From: Photobacterium iliopiscarium
GTDB taxonomy: Bacteria; Pseudomonadota; Gammaproteobacteria; Enterobacterales; Vibrionaceae
DNA: 64,000 nucleotides
Reading direction: 5' to 3'
Assembly: GCF_003026395.1 (NCBI RefSeq)
Contig: NZ_PYOO01000009.1
Span: 96,917-160,916 of the forward strand
Numbering within the stretch: the stretch's first letter is position 1; each line of letters begins with the position of its first letter. Under the pieces are notes generated by a model, which was not told the DNA's origin, ran no database searches, and was given only the letters and a program-made list of their open reading frames with translations. The position numbers were made by a program, and so were the translations under genes. Shown here piece by piece: positions 18,518 to 29,297 of the stretch.

Positions 18518-19531
18518 ATGTTAAACACGGTTATTGTTGGCGCCAGTGGATATACCGGTGCAGAACTAGCAAAGATAGTGAGTCGTCATCCGCAATTAAC
18601 GCTTTGCGGTTTGTATGTTTCGGCAACGAGTCTTGATGCGGGAAAGCCATTAAGTGACTTACATGGTCAGTTAAGAGATGTGGTTGATTTACCGTTGCAG
18701 CCGTTAACGGATATTAAAACAGCTGCGGCAAACATCGATATTGTGTTGTTAGCAACCGCCCATGAAGTGAGCCATGATATTGCGGCTGAATTTCTTAATT
18801 TGGGGTGTCAGGTGTTTGACTTATCAGGGGCGTTCAGAGTTAAAGCTGATGGTTTTTATTATCAATATTATGGTTTTGAGCACCAACATGAGGCATTGCT
18901 GGACAGTGCTGTTTATGGTTTAGCTGAATGGAATCATGATCAAATTCGTCAAGCTCAGTTAGTTGCCGTTCCTGGCTGTTATCCCACCGCATCTCAATTA
19001 GCGTTAAAACCATTGCTTGTTGCCGGTCTACTTGATTGCGATCAATGGCCAGTGATTAATGCGGTCAGTGGTGTGTCGGGTGCAGGCCGTAAAGCTAACA
19101 TGACCAATAGTTTTTGTGAGGTGAGCTTACAGGCTTATGGCTTGTTTACGCATCGACACCAGCCTGAAATTGCCCATCATCTTAATTGTGATATTATTTT
19201 TACGCCTCATCTCGGGAATTTTAAACGCGGTATTTTAGCCACCATTACCGCTAAATTAGCCATTGGTGTAACCGCTGACGAGGTGACGGCCGCAATGGAA
19301 TCTGCGTATTTAAATGCAGCAGATCAACATGCGGTACGTTTGCTTAAAAATAAGACCGCCAAACTTGATGATGTTGTTGGTAGTTGTTTTTGTGATATCG
19401 GCTGGCAGGTGCAAGGTGAGCATATTATTTTAACCGCCGCGATTGATAATTTATTGAAAGGGGCGTCATCACAAGCAGTTCAATGCATAAATATTCGTAA
19501 TAGCTTTCCTCAGTTAACCGCATTGGTGTAG
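18518..19531 (+). CDS. argC: N-acetyl-gamma-glutamyl-phosphate reductase
   Basis: This 337-residue enzyme reduces N-acetylglutamyl phosphate to the semialdehyde with NADPH, the third step of arginine synthesis. The Rossmann start ([20 protein letters not shown]) and the catalytic Cys of [16 protein letters not shown] are present, as are GVSGAGRKA and THRHQPEI. The start is placed at 18518 because the protein then begins exactly like E. coli ArgC; an ATG 12 nt earlier is possible. First gene of argC-argB-argG-argH(A). Confidence 0.96.
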   Translation: MLNTVIVGASGYTGAELAKIVSRHPQLTLCGLYVSATSLDAGKPLSDLHGQLRDVVDLPLQPLTDIKTAAANIDIVLLATAHEVSHDIAAEFLNLGCQVFDLSGAFRVKADGFYYQYYGFEHQHEALLDSAVYGLAEWNHDQIRQAQLVAVPGCYPTASQLALKPLLVAGLLDCDQWPVINAVSGVSGAGRKANMTNSFCEVSLQAYGLFTHRHQPEIAHHLNCDIIFTPHLGNFKRGILATITAKLAIGVTADEVTAAMESAYLNAADQHAVRLLKNKTAKLDDVVGSCFCDIGWQVQGEHIILTAAIDNLLKGASSQAVQCINIRNSFPQLTALV

Positions 19532-19541
19532 GAGTAACATA

Positions 19542-20336
19542 ATGAATCAAGTCCCTTTAGTGATTAAACTCGGTGGTGCCGCACTTGAATGTAACCTTAC
19601 CTTAGAACGATTGTTTTCAACCATCAATGCTTACCAATCGCGCTCACAACGCCCGATCTTATTTGTTCATGGTGGTGGCTATCTCGTTGATGAACTTATG
19701 AAAAAATTGCAGTTACCAACTGTTAAAAAACAAGGATTACGGGTTACGCCAAGCGATCAAATTGGTTTGATTACCGGCGCGCTAGCGGGCACGGCTAATA
19801 AAATGCTGCAAGGGCAAGCCGTTAAAGCGGGAGTGGCTGCGGTAGGATTGAGTTTAGCCGATGGCGGTTTATGTACGGTTAGTCAATTAGATCCAGAACT
19901 GGGTGCTGTCGGTCATGCTGAGCCCAATAATGGCGCTTTAGTAGGTCAAATTATGCAGTTAGGTTTTGTGCCAATCATTAGTTCTATTGGGCTTAATGAT
20001 AGCGGTGAAATGATGAATGTTAATGCCGATCAAGCGGCGGTCGCGGTCGCTGCGGCTGTGGGTGGTGAATTGGTTTTATTGTCCGATGTGACGGGAGTGC
20101 TTGATGGTAAAGGTAATTTAATTAAGCAGCTAACGGAATCTGAGGCGGAAGCGTTAATTGCTCAAGCGGTGATCACCGATGGCATGATTGTGAAAGTGCG
20201 TGCGGCATTTACAGCAGCTAAAGCACTAGGGCGTTCGATTGAAGTCGCCAGTTGGCGCTATCCCGACAAGCTCAATGATTTATTAGCGGGCGACAGTATT
20301 GGGACTCGATTTACGCTGTCATCAACGGGTAATTAA
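19542..20336 (+). CDS. argB: Acetylglutamate kinase
   Basis: This 264-residue amino acid kinase phosphorylates N-acetylglutamate, the second step of arginine synthesis. The N-terminal phosphate loop ([10 protein letters not shown]), [26 protein letters not shown] and the [13 protein letters not shown] segment match short enterobacterial-type ArgB. The protein lacks the N-terminal helix of arginine-inhibited hexameric kinases, so feedback probably acts on the synthase domain of ArgH(A). It starts 10 nt after argC, behind AGGAG. Confidence 0.96.
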   Translation: MNQVPLVIKLGGAALECNLTLERLFSTINAYQSRSQRPILFVHGGGYLVDELMKKLQLPTVKKQGLRVTPSDQIGLITGALAGTANKMLQGQAVKAGVAAVGLSLADGGLCTVSQLDPELGAVGHAEPNNGALVGQIMQLGFVPIISSIGLNDSGEMMNVNADQAAVAVAAAVGGELVLLSDVTGVLDGKGNLIKQLTESEAEALIAQAVITDGMIVKVRAAFTAAKALGRSIEVASWRYPDKLNDLLAGDSIGTRFTLSSTGN

Positions 20337-20439
20337 ACAGCATTGATTTAGATGCCTTGATTTATGACGACGAATTAATATTTTTGAAAATAGTGCCTGA
20401 ACGGGATGACCGCGACAAGGCTGAAAAGGAGAGCAGCAG

Positions 20440-21645
20440 ATGAGTAAAATTAATAAAGTGGTATTGGCCTATTCAGGTGGTTTAGATACTTCAGCCATTA
20501 TTCCATGGTTAAAAGAAAACTATGACTGTGAAGTGGTCGCGTTTGTGGCAGATGTTGGTCAAGGTGAAGAAGAATTGGTTGGCATTGAAGAAAAAGCCAT
20601 CGCCTCTGGTGCCTCTGCATGTTATATCGCTGATTTAAAAGAAGAGATGGTAAAAGATTATATTTACCCATCCCTTAAAACGGGGGCAATTTACGAAGGT
20701 AAATATTTATTAGGTACCTCAATGGCGCGTCCGATCATCGCTAAGGCACAAGTAGAGTGTGCATTAGAAATTGGTGCTGATGCGTTGTGTCATGGTTGTA
20801 CGGGGAAAGGTAATGATCAGGTCCGTTTTGAAGGAGCGTTTGCCGCTCTTGCACCACAACTGACCGTGATTGCGCCATGGCGTGAGTGGAATTTACGTAG
20901 CCGTGAAGCACTGCTTGATTATTTGGCTGAGCGTAATATTCCTTGTACCGCATCGTTAGAAAAAATTTATTCACGTGATGCTAATGCATGGCATGTTTCC
21001 ACTGAAGGTGGCGTGCTTGAAAATACGTGGAATGCACCTAATGAATTATGTTGGGTGTGGACTAAAGATCCACAGCAAGCGCCTGATGTGGCTGAAACGG
21101 TGTCAGTGCTCGTTGAAAAAGGTGAGGTGGTTGCCGTAGATGGTGAGCCGATGACACCGTATAACGCGCTTCATTATCTTAATAGTAAAGGTGCTGAACA
21201 TGGTATTGGACGGATTGATATTGTTGAGAACCGTCTCGTAGGAATTAAGTCACGTGGTTGCTATGAAACCCCTGGCGGTACCATCATGATGGAAGCATTG
21301 CGTGCCGTTGAACAATTAGTGCTTGATAAAGAATCGTTTGAATTCCGTCAAACGTTGGGGCTTAAAGCATCACATCTTATTTATGATGGTCGTTGGTTTA
21401 CGCCATTGTGCCAATCATTATTAGCCGCGGCGAATACGCTGGCACAAGATGTGACGGGTGAGGTGGTGATCCAACTTTATAAGGGGCAAGCGACAGTTAC
21501 TCAAAAGCGTTCAGGCAATAGTTTGTACTCGGAAGAGTTTGCAACGTTTGGTGAAGATGATGTTTATGACCATAGCCATGCTGGCGGTTTTATTCGTTTG
21601 TATTCTTTGGCTAGTCGTATTCGTGCGCTTAACAGTCAAAAATAA
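20440..21645 (+). CDS. argG: Argininosuccinate synthase
   Basis: This 401-residue enzyme joins citrulline and aspartate with ATP to give argininosuccinate. The N-terminal ATP pyrophosphatase loop is [15 protein letters not shown]. The [24 protein letters not shown] and [20 protein letters not shown] segments are typical of the short class of ArgG. The ATG at 20440 follows AAGGAGAG. It is separated from argB by 103 bp without a clear terminator and is probably in the same operon. Confidence 0.97.
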   Translation: MSKINKVVLAYSGGLDTSAIIPWLKENYDCEVVAFVADVGQGEEELVGIEEKAIASGASACYIADLKEEMVKDYIYPSLKTGAIYEGKYLLGTSMARPIIAKAQVECALEIGADALCHGCTGKGNDQVRFEGAFAALAPQLTVIAPWREWNLRSREALLDYLAERNIPCTASLEKIYSRDANAWHVSTEGGVLENTWNAPNELCWVWTKDPQQAPDVAETVSVLVEKGEVVAVDGEPMTPYNALHYLNSKGAEHGIGRIDIVENRLVGIKSRGCYETPGGTIMMEALRAVEQLVLDKESFEFRQTLGLKASHLIYDGRWFTPLCQSLLAAANTLAQDVTGEVVIQLYKGQATVTQKRSGNSLYSEEFATFGEDDVYDHSHAGGFIRLYSLASRIRALNSQK

Positions 21646-21743
21646 TTAATTCAAGATTGTAGCTTACGCTAGATCGACGATGATATTCGTTGCAGCGTAA
21701 GCTTCTCAATACTATTTCGCTGGACAGAAAAAGGAGATTCACC

Positions 21744-23621
21744 ATGGCATTATGGGGAGGGCGGTTTAGTCAGGCAGCTGACATCAGATTTAAACAATTT
21801 AATGATTCGTTGCGTTTTGACTATCGACTCGCAGAGCAAGATATTGTCGGTTCAATAGCTTGGTCAAAAGCCCTACGCCAAGTGAATGTGTTAACAGAAA
21901 CAGAGCAACAACAGCTTGAATTGGCACTTAATGAACTCAAATTAGCGGTAATGGAAGATCCTGAGCAAATCCTTGCTTCTGATGCTGAAGATATTCACAG
22001 CTGGGTGGAACAACAATTGATTGCTAAGGTCGGAGATTTGGGTAAAAAATTGCACACGGGTCGTTCGCGTAATGATCAGGTGGCAACAGATCTTAAACTA
22101 TGGTGCCGTCAGCAAGGGCAACAATTACTGTTGATGCTGGATAAATTACAGCAACAGTTAGTTACTGTCGCGCGCCAGCATCAAGCAACCGTGCTACCTG
22201 GATATACTCATTTGCAACGGGCGCAACCTGTCACCTTTGCCCATTGGTGTTTAGCCTATGTGGAAATGCTAGAGCGTGATCATTCACGATTAGACGATGC
22301 CATGACGCGACTTGATACCTGCCCATTAGGTTCTGGGGCGCTGGCAGGAACTGCTTATCCGATAGATCGTGAAATGTTAGCGCATAATCTTGGCTTTCAG
22401 CGAGCAACCCGTAATAGTCTTGATTCGGTGTCTGACCGCGATCATGTGATGGAATTATTGTCTACCGCATCGATTTCAATGCTGCATTTATCACGAATGG
22501 CAGAAGATTTAATTTTTTATAACTCTGGCGAATCCAATTTCATTGAACTTGATGATGCGGTGACATCTGGCTCGTCGTTGATGCCGCAAAAGAAAAACCC
22601 CGACGCACTTGAGCTTATTCGTGGTAAGTGTGGTCGAGTGTATGGCGCGATGGCAGCGATGATGATGACGGTAAAGGCATTACCGCTGGCTTATAACAAA
22701 GACATGCAAGAAGACAAAGAAGGGCTATTTGATGCGTTAGATAGCTGGCATGATTGTATGGAAATGGCTGCATTATGTTTTGAAGGGATCAAGATTAATC
22801 AAGATCGTACTTTAGAAGCGGCGATGCAAGGTTATTCAAATGCGACCGAGTTAGCCGATTATTTAGTGGCAAAAGGTATTCCTTTTCGTGAAGCTCATCA
22901 TATTGTTGGGGTTGCAGTTGTCGCCGCAATTGCAAAAGGGTGCGCATTAGAAGAACTCTCTCTTGAGGAGATGAAACAATTTTCAACGGTAATTGAAAAT
23001 GATGTTTATTCGATTCTGACTATTGAATCGTGCTTAGATAAACGGTGTGCTTTAGGTGGTGTTGCGCCAAATCAAGTTGATTATGCCATTGGTCAAGCGG
23101 AAAGACGGCTTGATAAACGTTATTCGCCTAATGTTAAAGTACGAGGCGCGCGACTCACTGATCTCGATGCTATCGAAGGTATGGTGGTGTATTGGGCGGG
23201 GCTGGGTGAGAACTTACCACGTAATCGTAATGAGTTAGTGCGCGATATTGGTTCGTTTGCTGTGGCTGAAAATCACGGGGTGGTTACCGGATGTGCGTCT
23301 CTGTATGTTTATGATTCAGGGTTGGCTGAAATACGATCTTTAGGGGTTGAAGCGGGTTGGCAACAACAAGGGCAGGGTAAAGCCATTGTTGATTATTTAC
23401 TTGAGAAAGCGGCACAAATGGCGATTAAAAAAGTATTTGTGTTAACTCGAGTGCCTGAGTTTTTTATGAAGCGTGGTTTTACGCCGACGTCAAAAACATT
23501 GTTGCCTGAAAAAGTAATGAAAGACTGTGATCGTTGCCCGCGTCAACATGCGTGTGATGAAGTGGCTTTAGAAGTATGGCTTGATGTCGCCAAACATATT
23601 CCAACCGTAAATGTCGCTTAA
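21744..23621 (+). CDS. argH: Argininosuccinate lyase fused to N-acetylglutamate synthase, ArgH(A)
   Basis: This is a 625-residue fusion. Residues 1 to about 455 are argininosuccinate lyase ([27 protein letters not shown], and the signature [20 protein letters not shown]), which releases arginine and fumarate. The remainder is a GNAT acetyltransferase ([21 protein letters not shown] is the acetyl-CoA loop) that makes N-acetylglutamate, the first committed step. This ArgH(A) arrangement is known from vibrios, Moritella and relatives. The start at 21744 has an AAGGAG site and matches the ArgH N-terminus. The C-terminal tail has a [12 protein letters not shown] cysteine cluster. Having first and last steps on one chain makes the operon nearly self-contained, except for argD, argE and argF. 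Confidence 0.95.
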   Translation: MALWGGRFSQAADIRFKQFNDSLRFDYRLAEQDIVGSIAWSKALRQVNVLTETEQQQLELALNELKLAVMEDPEQILASDAEDIHSWVEQQLIAKVGDLGKKLHTGRSRNDQVATDLKLWCRQQGQQLLLMLDKLQQQLVTVARQHQATVLPGYTHLQRAQPVTFAHWCLAYVEMLERDHSRLDDAMTRLDTCPLGSGALAGTAYPIDREMLAHNLGFQRATRNSLDSVSDRDHVMELLSTASISMLHLSRMAEDLIFYNSGESNFIELDDAVTSGSSLMPQKKNPDALELIRGKCGRVYGAMAAMMMTVKALPLAYNKDMQEDKEGLFDALDSWHDCMEMAALCFEGIKINQDRTLEAAMQGYSNATELADYLVAKGIPFREAHHIVGVAVVAAIAKGCALEELSLEEMKQFSTVIENDVYSILTIESCLDKRCALGGVAPNQVDYAIGQAERRLDKRYSPNVKVRGARLTDLDAIEGMVVYWAGLGENLPRNRNELVRDIGSFAVAENHGVVTGCASLYVYDSGLAEIRSLGVEAGWQQQGQGKAIVDYLLEKAAQMAIKKVFVLTRVPEFFMKRGFTPTSKTLLPEKVMKDCDRCPRQHACDEVALEVWLDVAKHIPTVNVA

Positions 23622-23634
23622 TTAAGCTGACACA

Positions 23635-23671
23635 AAAAAGCCCTTATTTCAGTGTGAAATGAGGGCTTTTT
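23635..23671. terminator. Bidirectional terminator between argH(A) and prx
   Basis: A long stem of 13 or more bp (AAGCCCTTATTTC / GAAATGAGGGCTT, one wobble) with AGTGT loop is flanked by A- and T-runs on both sides. It serves argH(A) and the convergent peroxiredoxin gene. Confidence 0.93.
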
Positions 23672-23692
23672 GCTAACGGTGTCGCTGTGGTA

Positions 23693-24421
23693 TTAACCTA
23701 AGAAGATTTCTAATTCTTCGCTACCACCAATGTGCTTACCACCAATGAATACTTGAGGAACAGTACTGCGGCCAGTAATTGCACGTAAAGAAACGGTTGT
23801 CGCATCTTTACCTAGAATGATTTCTTCATACTGTAGACCTTTGTCGATCAGATTCTGTTTTGCTTTAACACAGAAAGGACAACCGGGCTTAGAGAATACA
23901 GTGATTGATTCTTGTAGTTTTTGTTCTGGTGCAATGTAGTTCAGCATCGTATCTGCATCAGAAACTTTGAACGGGTCGCCAGGTTCTTCGTTTTCAACAA
24001 ACATTTTTTCAACGATGCCATTTTTAACTAGCATGCTGTAACGCCATGAACGGGCACCAAAGCCTAGGTCATCTTTTTCAACTAACATGCCCATGCCGTT
24101 AGTGAACTCACCATTACCATCAGGGATGAAGGTGATGTTTGCTGCTTCTTGGTCTGCTTTCCATGCATTCATTACGAACGTATCGTTAACCGATACACAT
24201 AGAATGTCGTCAACGCCATTATCAGTAAATACTGAAGCTAACTCGTTGTAGCGAGGTAGGTGGCTAGAAGAACATGTTGGTGTAAATGCGCCGGGTAGGC
24301 TAAATACAACCACAGTTTTATTAGCAAATAACTCATTAGTTGTTACGTCAATCCATTGATCACCCTTACGAGTGTGGAAAGTAACTTGAGGTACTGGCTG
24401 ACCTTCTTTAGATGCGAACAT
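23693..24421 (-). CDS. Hybrid peroxiredoxin-glutaredoxin (Prx5-Grx)
   Basis: This is a 242-residue fusion of a Prx5-type peroxiredoxin and a glutaredoxin, as in the Haemophilus influenzae hybrid peroxidase. The peroxidatic Cys50 lies in [20 protein letters not shown]. The C-terminal third has the CPFC redox pair ([17 protein letters not shown]) and the glutathione-site segment [21 protein letters not shown]. The fusion reduces hydroperoxides using glutathione directly through its own Grx domain. It lies divergent from oxyR with an OxyR-type site between them, so peroxide induction is expected. Confidence 0.95.
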   Translation of the reverse strand: MFASKEGQPVPQVTFHTRKGDQWIDVTTNELFANKTVVVFSLPGAFTPTCSSSHLPRYNELASVFTDNGVDDILCVSVNDTFVMNAWKADQEAANITFIPDGNGEFTNGMGMLVEKDDLGFGARSWRYSMLVKNGIVEKMFVENEEPGDPFKVSDADTMLNYIAPEQKLQESITVFSKPGCPFCVKAKQNLIDKGLQYEEIILGKDATTVSLRAITGRSTVPQVFIGGKHIGGSEELEIFLG

Positions 24422-24528
24422 AATGTGATTCCTTAAAAAATATAAATTAATTTAATGCAATCGGAGCTTCGTTAATATGTTCTCCATATTGATGAAGCAA
24501 TTATGCGATTTTACTCTTGATAGTTCTA

Positions 24529-24565
24529 ATCGTTTACTGCTATGGTTTTGATAGTTAATTCCTAT
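24529..24565. promoter_or_regulatory. OxyR binding site between prx and oxyR
   Basis: Two repeats ATCG-N7-CTAT and ATAG-N7-CTAT are separated by exactly 7 bp. This matches the 37-bp OxyR motif ATAGntnnnanCTAT-N7-ATAGntnnnanCTAT at nearly all key positions. It ends 15 bp before the oxyR ATG, suggesting OxyR represses itself and activates prx from the same site. Confidence 0.82.
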
Positions 24566-24580
24566 TGGTAGCCTTAGCAA

Positions 24581-25492
24581 ATGAATATTCGAGATCTTGA
24601 GTACCTTGTCGCCCTATCTGAACATAAGCATTTTCGTAAAGCCGCTGAAGCATGTTATGTCAGTCAGCCAACCCTAAGTGGTCAAATTCGTAAATTAGAA
24701 GATGAGTTAGGGGTGTCGTTGTTAGAACGAACCAGTCGTCGCGTACTTTTTACCGATGCGGGATTGAGTTTAGTCGCCCAAGCTCAAAAAGTGTTGCTTG
24801 AGGTCAAAATATTGACCGAACTTGCTAGTTTACAAGGAGAAAGCATGGCTGGACCGTTACATATTGGTTTTATTCCAACTGTCGGTCCATATTTATTGCC
24901 ACAAATCATTCCAACTTTAAAAGAAGCGTTCCCTGATTTAGAGTTATTTTTACATGAAGCGCAAACTCATCAGTTGGTACAGCAACTTGAAGAAGGTAAG
25001 CTCGACTGCATGATTTTAGCATCTGTTAAAGAGAGTGAACCCTTTATTGAGTTGCCATTGTATGATGAGCCAATGATGCTTGCAGTACCTGAAACGCATC
25101 AATGGGCACAAGAGCAAGAAATTGATATGTCGCGTTTACACGGTGAAACCTTGTTGATGTTAGAAGATGGGCACTGTTTGCGTAATCAAGCATTGGGTTT
25201 CTGTTTTGCAGCAGGGGCGCGTGATGATGGTCGTTTTAAAGCCACCAGTCTTGAAACGTTACGTAATATGGTTGCAGCGGGAAGCGGTATTACGTTGCTG
25301 CCTCAGTTAGCAACACCGAAAGAACATTGCCGTGATGGTGTTTGTTATATTGCCGCAGAGCATCCGCAACCAACGCGTCTCATTACATTGGCTTATCGTC
25401 CAGGATCGCCACTTAAATCTCGTTATGAGAAATTAGCGGCAGCCATCAAAGCTAAAATGCCTGAAATTTTTGAGAAACATGTTCAGAAGTAA
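24581..25492 (+). CDS. oxyR: Hydrogen peroxide sensor and regulator OxyR
   Basis: This is a 303-residue LysR-type regulator that senses hydrogen peroxide by a disulfide. The N-terminal helix-turn-helix (MNIRDLEYLVALSEHKHFRKAAEACYVSQPTLSGQIRKLE as one continuous region) is followed by the regulatory domain. The redox cysteines are in GHCLRNQALGFCF, equivalent to Cys199 and Cys208 of E. coli OxyR, with the usual spacing. The ribosome site is weak, and the start lies only 15 bp after the OxyR site. It is divergent from the hybrid peroxiredoxin, as in V. cholerae. Confidence 0.97.
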   Translation: MNIRDLEYLVALSEHKHFRKAAEACYVSQPTLSGQIRKLEDELGVSLLERTSRRVLFTDAGLSLVAQAQKVLLEVKILTELASLQGESMAGPLHIGFIPTVGPYLLPQIIPTLKEAFPDLELFLHEAQTHQLVQQLEEGKLDCMILASVKESEPFIELPLYDEPMMLAVPETHQWAQEQEIDMSRLHGETLLMLEDGHCLRNQALGFCFAAGARDDGRFKATSLETLRNMVAAGSGITLLPQLATPKEHCRDGVCYIAAEHPQPTRLITLAYRPGSPLKSRYEKLAAAIKAKMPEIFEKHVQK

Positions 25493-25527
25493 TAGATTGT
25501 ATTTATGATAACGCATTAAAATTAAAC

Positions 25528-25558
25528 AAAAAAAAGAGCGCCTATTGGCGCTCTTTTT
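25528..25558. terminator. Bidirectional terminator between oxyR and mrcA
   Basis: A 12-bp stem AAAAAGAGCGCC / GGCGCTCTTTTT with TATT loop is symmetric and serves the two convergent genes. Confidence 0.94.
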
Positions 25559-25579
25559 GATCGTGGTTAGAAACCGTAA

Positions 25580-28168
25580 TTAGAATAACTCTTCTGCTGT
25601 TTCAGTATCAAACTTTTGCTCATAGGTAACTTGGCGAGCTGATTGTGTTGGTTCAGTACCCTTGATGAAGTACTCATACATTGATCTTGAACCATCTCGA
25701 TCAGACAGTTTACCCGTTGCACGGTCAATACGTACTTTAACGATATCAGCAGGAACCTGTAGTGGTTGCTCTGGCGTATTTTTCAATGCAATACGCATAA
25801 AGTTAATCCATGCTGGTTGTGCGGCATTACCACCGTACTCACCCCCCATTACCTGATTTTTACCCAGGTTTTTATTATAGCTAGTGCGACCTAATGCATG
25901 ACGGTGATCGTCAAAACCTACCCAAGTGGTTGCAACAATATTAGGCCCAAAACCGGTATACCATGCATCTTTCGAATCATTAGTTGTACCTGTTTTACCA
26001 CCAATATCATGTCGATCTAATACGCGAGCTCTAAAACCTGTGCCATACGGATGGCCAGGTTCACCCCAAATATTACTGGTTAACATTTGACGAACAAGAA
26101 ACGCATTTTGTTCACTGATCACTTCTGGTGCATAACGTACCGCTGGTGGTGTGATTACTTGTTCTAATTGCGCTAAGGTTGGTTTTTCAGCCTTTGGTAA
26201 TAATGATTTTTGTATTGGTGCATTTTGAGCAGCAGTGGCTAGTTCGACTTGCATTTTTGCTTGTGGGTTTTGACTTTGACATACATCATCACAAACAATT
26301 TTAGGATTAGCACTATAGATCAATTGACCACTACTATTATCAACTTTATTGATTAAGAAGGGTTTGACGGCATAACCACCATTAGCAAATACAGAATAAC
26401 CTTGGGCTAATTCTAACGGGGTTAAACTACCAGCACCTAGTGCTAACGGTTCTGCACGAGGAAGATCTGAACGCTTAAAACCAAAGCGAGTTAAGTAGTT
26501 AATAGTGAAATCTAACCCAGCCATTCGTAACACACGAATAGCCATCACGTTAATTGAGCGTGCTAGACCAATACGCGCACGGGTAGGGCCGCCATAACGG
26601 CCATCAGCATTCTTTGGTCGCCATGCCGTACCTTGCCATTTATCCCATTTAGTGATTGGAGCATCATTGATGAGGGTCGCTAATGTGAGGCCTTTTTCAA
26701 TTGCCGCTGAATAGATAAACGGTTTAATTCCTGAACCTACTTGGCGAATAGATTGAGTAGCACGATTAAATTTACTTTGGGTGTAGTTAAAACCACCGAT
26801 CATCGCCAATATTGCACCGTTATCGGGTGACATTGCTACAAATGAAGTATTGGCACCAGGGACTTGACTTAATACCCAATGACTTGTGGTTACGGCTGCG
26901 CTATCTGCCGTTGCCGCTATCGTCGTGGTTTTATTCTGAACCCAGATTTGCTGACCTGCGGTTAAGATTTGAGACGCAGTTGTTGGTGCTGGGCCTTGAG
27001 CTTTATTGGTCTGGAATTTACGCGCCCATTTCATACCATCCCAATGTAATGTCACTGTTTGGCCTTGCTTGGTAACCACAGTGGCAGTTTGCTGCTCAAC
27101 GTCAGTGACTACCGCTGGAATTAATTCACCATAAGTGGGTTGGTTACTTAGCTTCTCAACGATCTGGTTAGCATTAAGTGGTGTTTGACCTGGTTTCCAT
27201 ATCACCGCTGTTGCACCACGATAACCATGACGTTCATCGTAATTTAGTAAATTATCAACCGCAGATTGTTGAGCCGCGTGCTGTAATTTAGCGTTAACAG
27301 TCGTGTAAACGTCCATGCCCTTGGTGTAAGCATCTTCACCATAACGATTCACCATCCACGCACGTGCACGTTCTGCCACATAAGGGGCATACAACTGAAT
27401 TTCAGCGCGATGGTAATGGGAAACAATTGGTTCGGAGCGGGCTTGATCCATTTGTGCTTGAGTGATGTAACCTTCTTTAAACATGCGATCAAGTACTACG
27501 TTACGACGAGTTGTCGCACGATCAATGGAATAAATAGGGTTCATGGTTGACGGTGCTTTAGGTAAGCCTGCAATCACTGCCATTTCACTTAAGGTTAGTT
27601 CATTAACATCTTTACCAAAGTAAACTTGTGCTGCTGCCCCCACACCATAAGCGCGGTAGCCGAGATAAATTTTATTCAAATAAAGGTCAAGAATTTGGTC
27701 TTTAGTTAAAATTTGCTCGATATGAATCGCAATAAAGGCTTCTCGAATTTTACGAGAGAAAGTCTTTTTATTGGATAAGAAAAAGTTACGCGCAAGTTGT
27801 TGAGTGATAGTACTGGCACCTTGACGAGCGTGACCAGAGGTTAACATCACAAAGGCGGCACGTGCGATACCTATCGGATCTACGCCGTGATGCTCATAAA
27901 AACGGCTGTCTTCGGTCGCAATAAAACCATCGATTAGCAGTGGAGGCATTTGTTTAAGTGTTAATGGTATACGACGTTTCTCACCAAATTGTGAGATCAG
28001 TTCACCATCGGCACTGTACACCCTTAATGGTGTTTGCAGTTCTATATTTTTTAATTTAGCAACATCAGGAAGGTCTGGTTTTAGGTATAAATAAAAACCA
28101 AAAATTGTACCCACTCCAAGAGTAATGCAAATTATTGCAAGTATTAGTAATCGCTTTATGAACTTCAC
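25580..28168 (-). CDS. mrcA: Penicillin-binding protein 1A
   Basis: This is an 862-residue class A penicillin-binding protein that makes and cross-links peptidoglycan in the periplasm. The start is a GTG at 28168; the chain begins MKFIKRLLILAIICI, a short cytoplasmic tail and one membrane helix. The glycosyltransferase domain has EDSRFYEHHGVDPIG and GASTITQQLARNFFL. The transpeptidase domain has SGIK (SxxK serine), SIN (ARSINVMA) and KTGT (GGKTGTTND). An OB-like insertion lies between them. The length is close to E. coli (850). It is divergent from pilM, the same order as mrcA and the hof/pil genes in E. coli. Confidence 0.97.
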   Translation of the reverse strand: MKFIKRLLILAIICITLGVGTIFGFYLYLKPDLPDVAKLKNIELQTPLRVYSADGELISQFGEKRRIPLTLKQMPPLLIDGFIATEDSRFYEHHGVDPIGIARAAFVMLTSGHARQGASTITQQLARNFFLSNKKTFSRKIREAFIAIHIEQILTKDQILDLYLNKIYLGYRAYGVGAAAQVYFGKDVNELTLSEMAVIAGLPKAPSTMNPIYSIDRATTRRNVVLDRMFKEGYITQAQMDQARSEPIVSHYHRAEIQLYAPYVAERARAWMVNRYGEDAYTKGMDVYTTVNAKLQHAAQQSAVDNLLNYDERHGYRGATAVIWKPGQTPLNANQIVEKLSNQPTYGELIPAVVTDVEQQTATVVTKQGQTVTLHWDGMKWARKFQTNKAQGPAPTTASQILTAGQQIWVQNKTTTIAATADSAAVTTSHWVLSQVPGANTSFVAMSPDNGAILAMIGGFNYTQSKFNRATQSIRQVGSGIKPFIYSAAIEKGLTLATLINDAPITKWDKWQGTAWRPKNADGRYGGPTRARIGLARSINVMAIRVLRMAGLDFTINYLTRFGFKRSDLPRAEPLALGAGSLTPLELAQGYSVFANGGYAVKPFLINKVDNSSGQLIYSANPKIVCDDVCQSQNPQAKMQVELATAAQNAPIQKSLLPKAEKPTLAQLEQVITPPAVRYAPEVISEQNAFLVRQMLTSNIWGEPGHPYGTGFRARVLDRHDIGGKTGTTNDSKDAWYTGFGPNIVATTWVGFDDHRHALGRTSYNKNLGKNQVMGGEYGGNAAQPAWINFMRIALKNTPEQPLQVPADIVKVRIDRATGKLSDRDGSRSMYEYFIKGTEPTQSARQVTYEQKFDTETAEELF

Positions 28169-28211
28169 TTGAGATTTCCCGTTACGCCATCGTTCTGGCG
28201 GTCATTATCTA

Positions 28212-28240
28212 TTATCTTTTACCTTTAAGTATAAAGATAA
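28212..28240. promoter_or_regulatory. Inverted repeat between mrcA and pilM
   Basis: An 8-bp inverted repeat TTATCTTT / AAAGATAA with a 13-bp centre lies in the 148-bp divergent promoter region. It could be an operator for either gene; no known binder is recognised. Confidence 0.35.
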
Positions 28241-28316
28241 CAAAAATTTAATTAATGCCGTTGATGGTGTTTATTCGAAATAGTTTGTTTTTTCGCCACA
28301 TGGGAGCATAACACGG

Positions 28317-29297
28317 ATGTTTCGGAACCCATTAAGTGTTGGGGTAGATATTGGTAATCACAGTATAAAAGCTGTGGTGCTACAACAAAAGAAAGAGCAG
28401 TTTGAATTAGCTGCATTTGTTGAAGTCGAATTGACTAAAACTGTCATAAACGATCAGCATAGCGTGAATAATGCTGAGCTGTTGTCAGCGATGCGTCAAA
28501 TTAAAAAGCAATTACCATGGCAAGCCAAAGCCGTTACCTTAGCCTTACCCGATAGTGCTGTGATCAGCAAAGTTGTTCAATTAGATACAAGTCTCAATGA
28601 AGAAGAGGCTGAGTTCGCCATACTACAAGCATTGGGCGCGGCTTCGCCGTTTCCGGTGGAAGAGCTATGGTTTGATTATTTTCCTTTAATTAGTGATCGT
28701 TTTAGTGATTCAGCATCGACGACACCGTTTCAAGTGTTTGCTTCACGCAAAGAAACGATTGATAACCGTGTGAACGCACTATTAAAGCTAGGTTTTAAAC
28801 CAAAAGTAATGGAGTTGCAAACGCATGCTTTATTGTGGCTGGCGGAATACCTTGCCGAAATGGGCAGCCATTATAACCAATGGGGTGTTGTCGATGTGGG
28901 TAAACGACATACTGAGTTTTGTATGAAACCACAAGGCAGTGCTGCTTATCATCGTGAAATTCGCTTTGGTACGGGGTTGTTTGAACAGCAAGATGAATCA
29001 ATCGATCTTGGTAATAATCATGCGGAACAATTCACCAAACAATTAGCTGAGCAGTTGAAGCGTCAAATTCAATTGTATAACTCGACTCACCCTCGTAGTG
29101 GTATTAAAGGGTTATGGCTATGTGGTGGCGGCCAAAATTTAGTGTCTGAATCATTGCTGCAACGATTAATTGGGCTTGATGTGGTGTGGGTGAGTCCATT
29201 TCAACATTTTAGTTGTGCTAAAAAAGTTGAATTGCCGCACTCGATGTCGAGTCAATATGCCGTTGCTACAGGGTTAGCACTGCGGGGTCTAGCATGA
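28317..29297 (+). CDS. pilM: Type IV pilus assembly protein PilM
   Basis: This 326-residue cytoplasmic protein has an actin-like ATPase fold (VGVDIGNHSIKAVVL, GVVDVGKRHTEFCM, WLCGGGQNL). PilM binds the cytoplasmic tail of PilN and links the motor platform to the PilNO frame of the type IV pilus machine. It is the first gene of pilMNOPQ; the last base pairs overlap pilN (ATGA). In vibrios this cluster serves DNA-uptake pili and other type IV pili. Confidence 0.95.
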   Translation: MFRNPLSVGVDIGNHSIKAVVLQQKKEQFELAAFVEVELTKTVINDQHSVNNAELLSAMRQIKKQLPWQAKAVTLALPDSAVISKVVQLDTSLNEEEAEFAILQALGAASPFPVEELWFDYFPLISDRFSDSASTTPFQVFASRKETIDNRVNALLKLGFKPKVMELQTHALLWLAEYLAEMGSHYNQWGVVDVGKRHTEFCMKPQGSAAYHREIRFGTGLFEQQDESIDLGNNHAEQFTKQLAEQLKRQIQLYNSTHPRSGIKGLWLCGGGQNLVSESLLQRLIGLDVVWVSPFQHFSCAKKVELPHSMSSQYAVATGLALRGLA

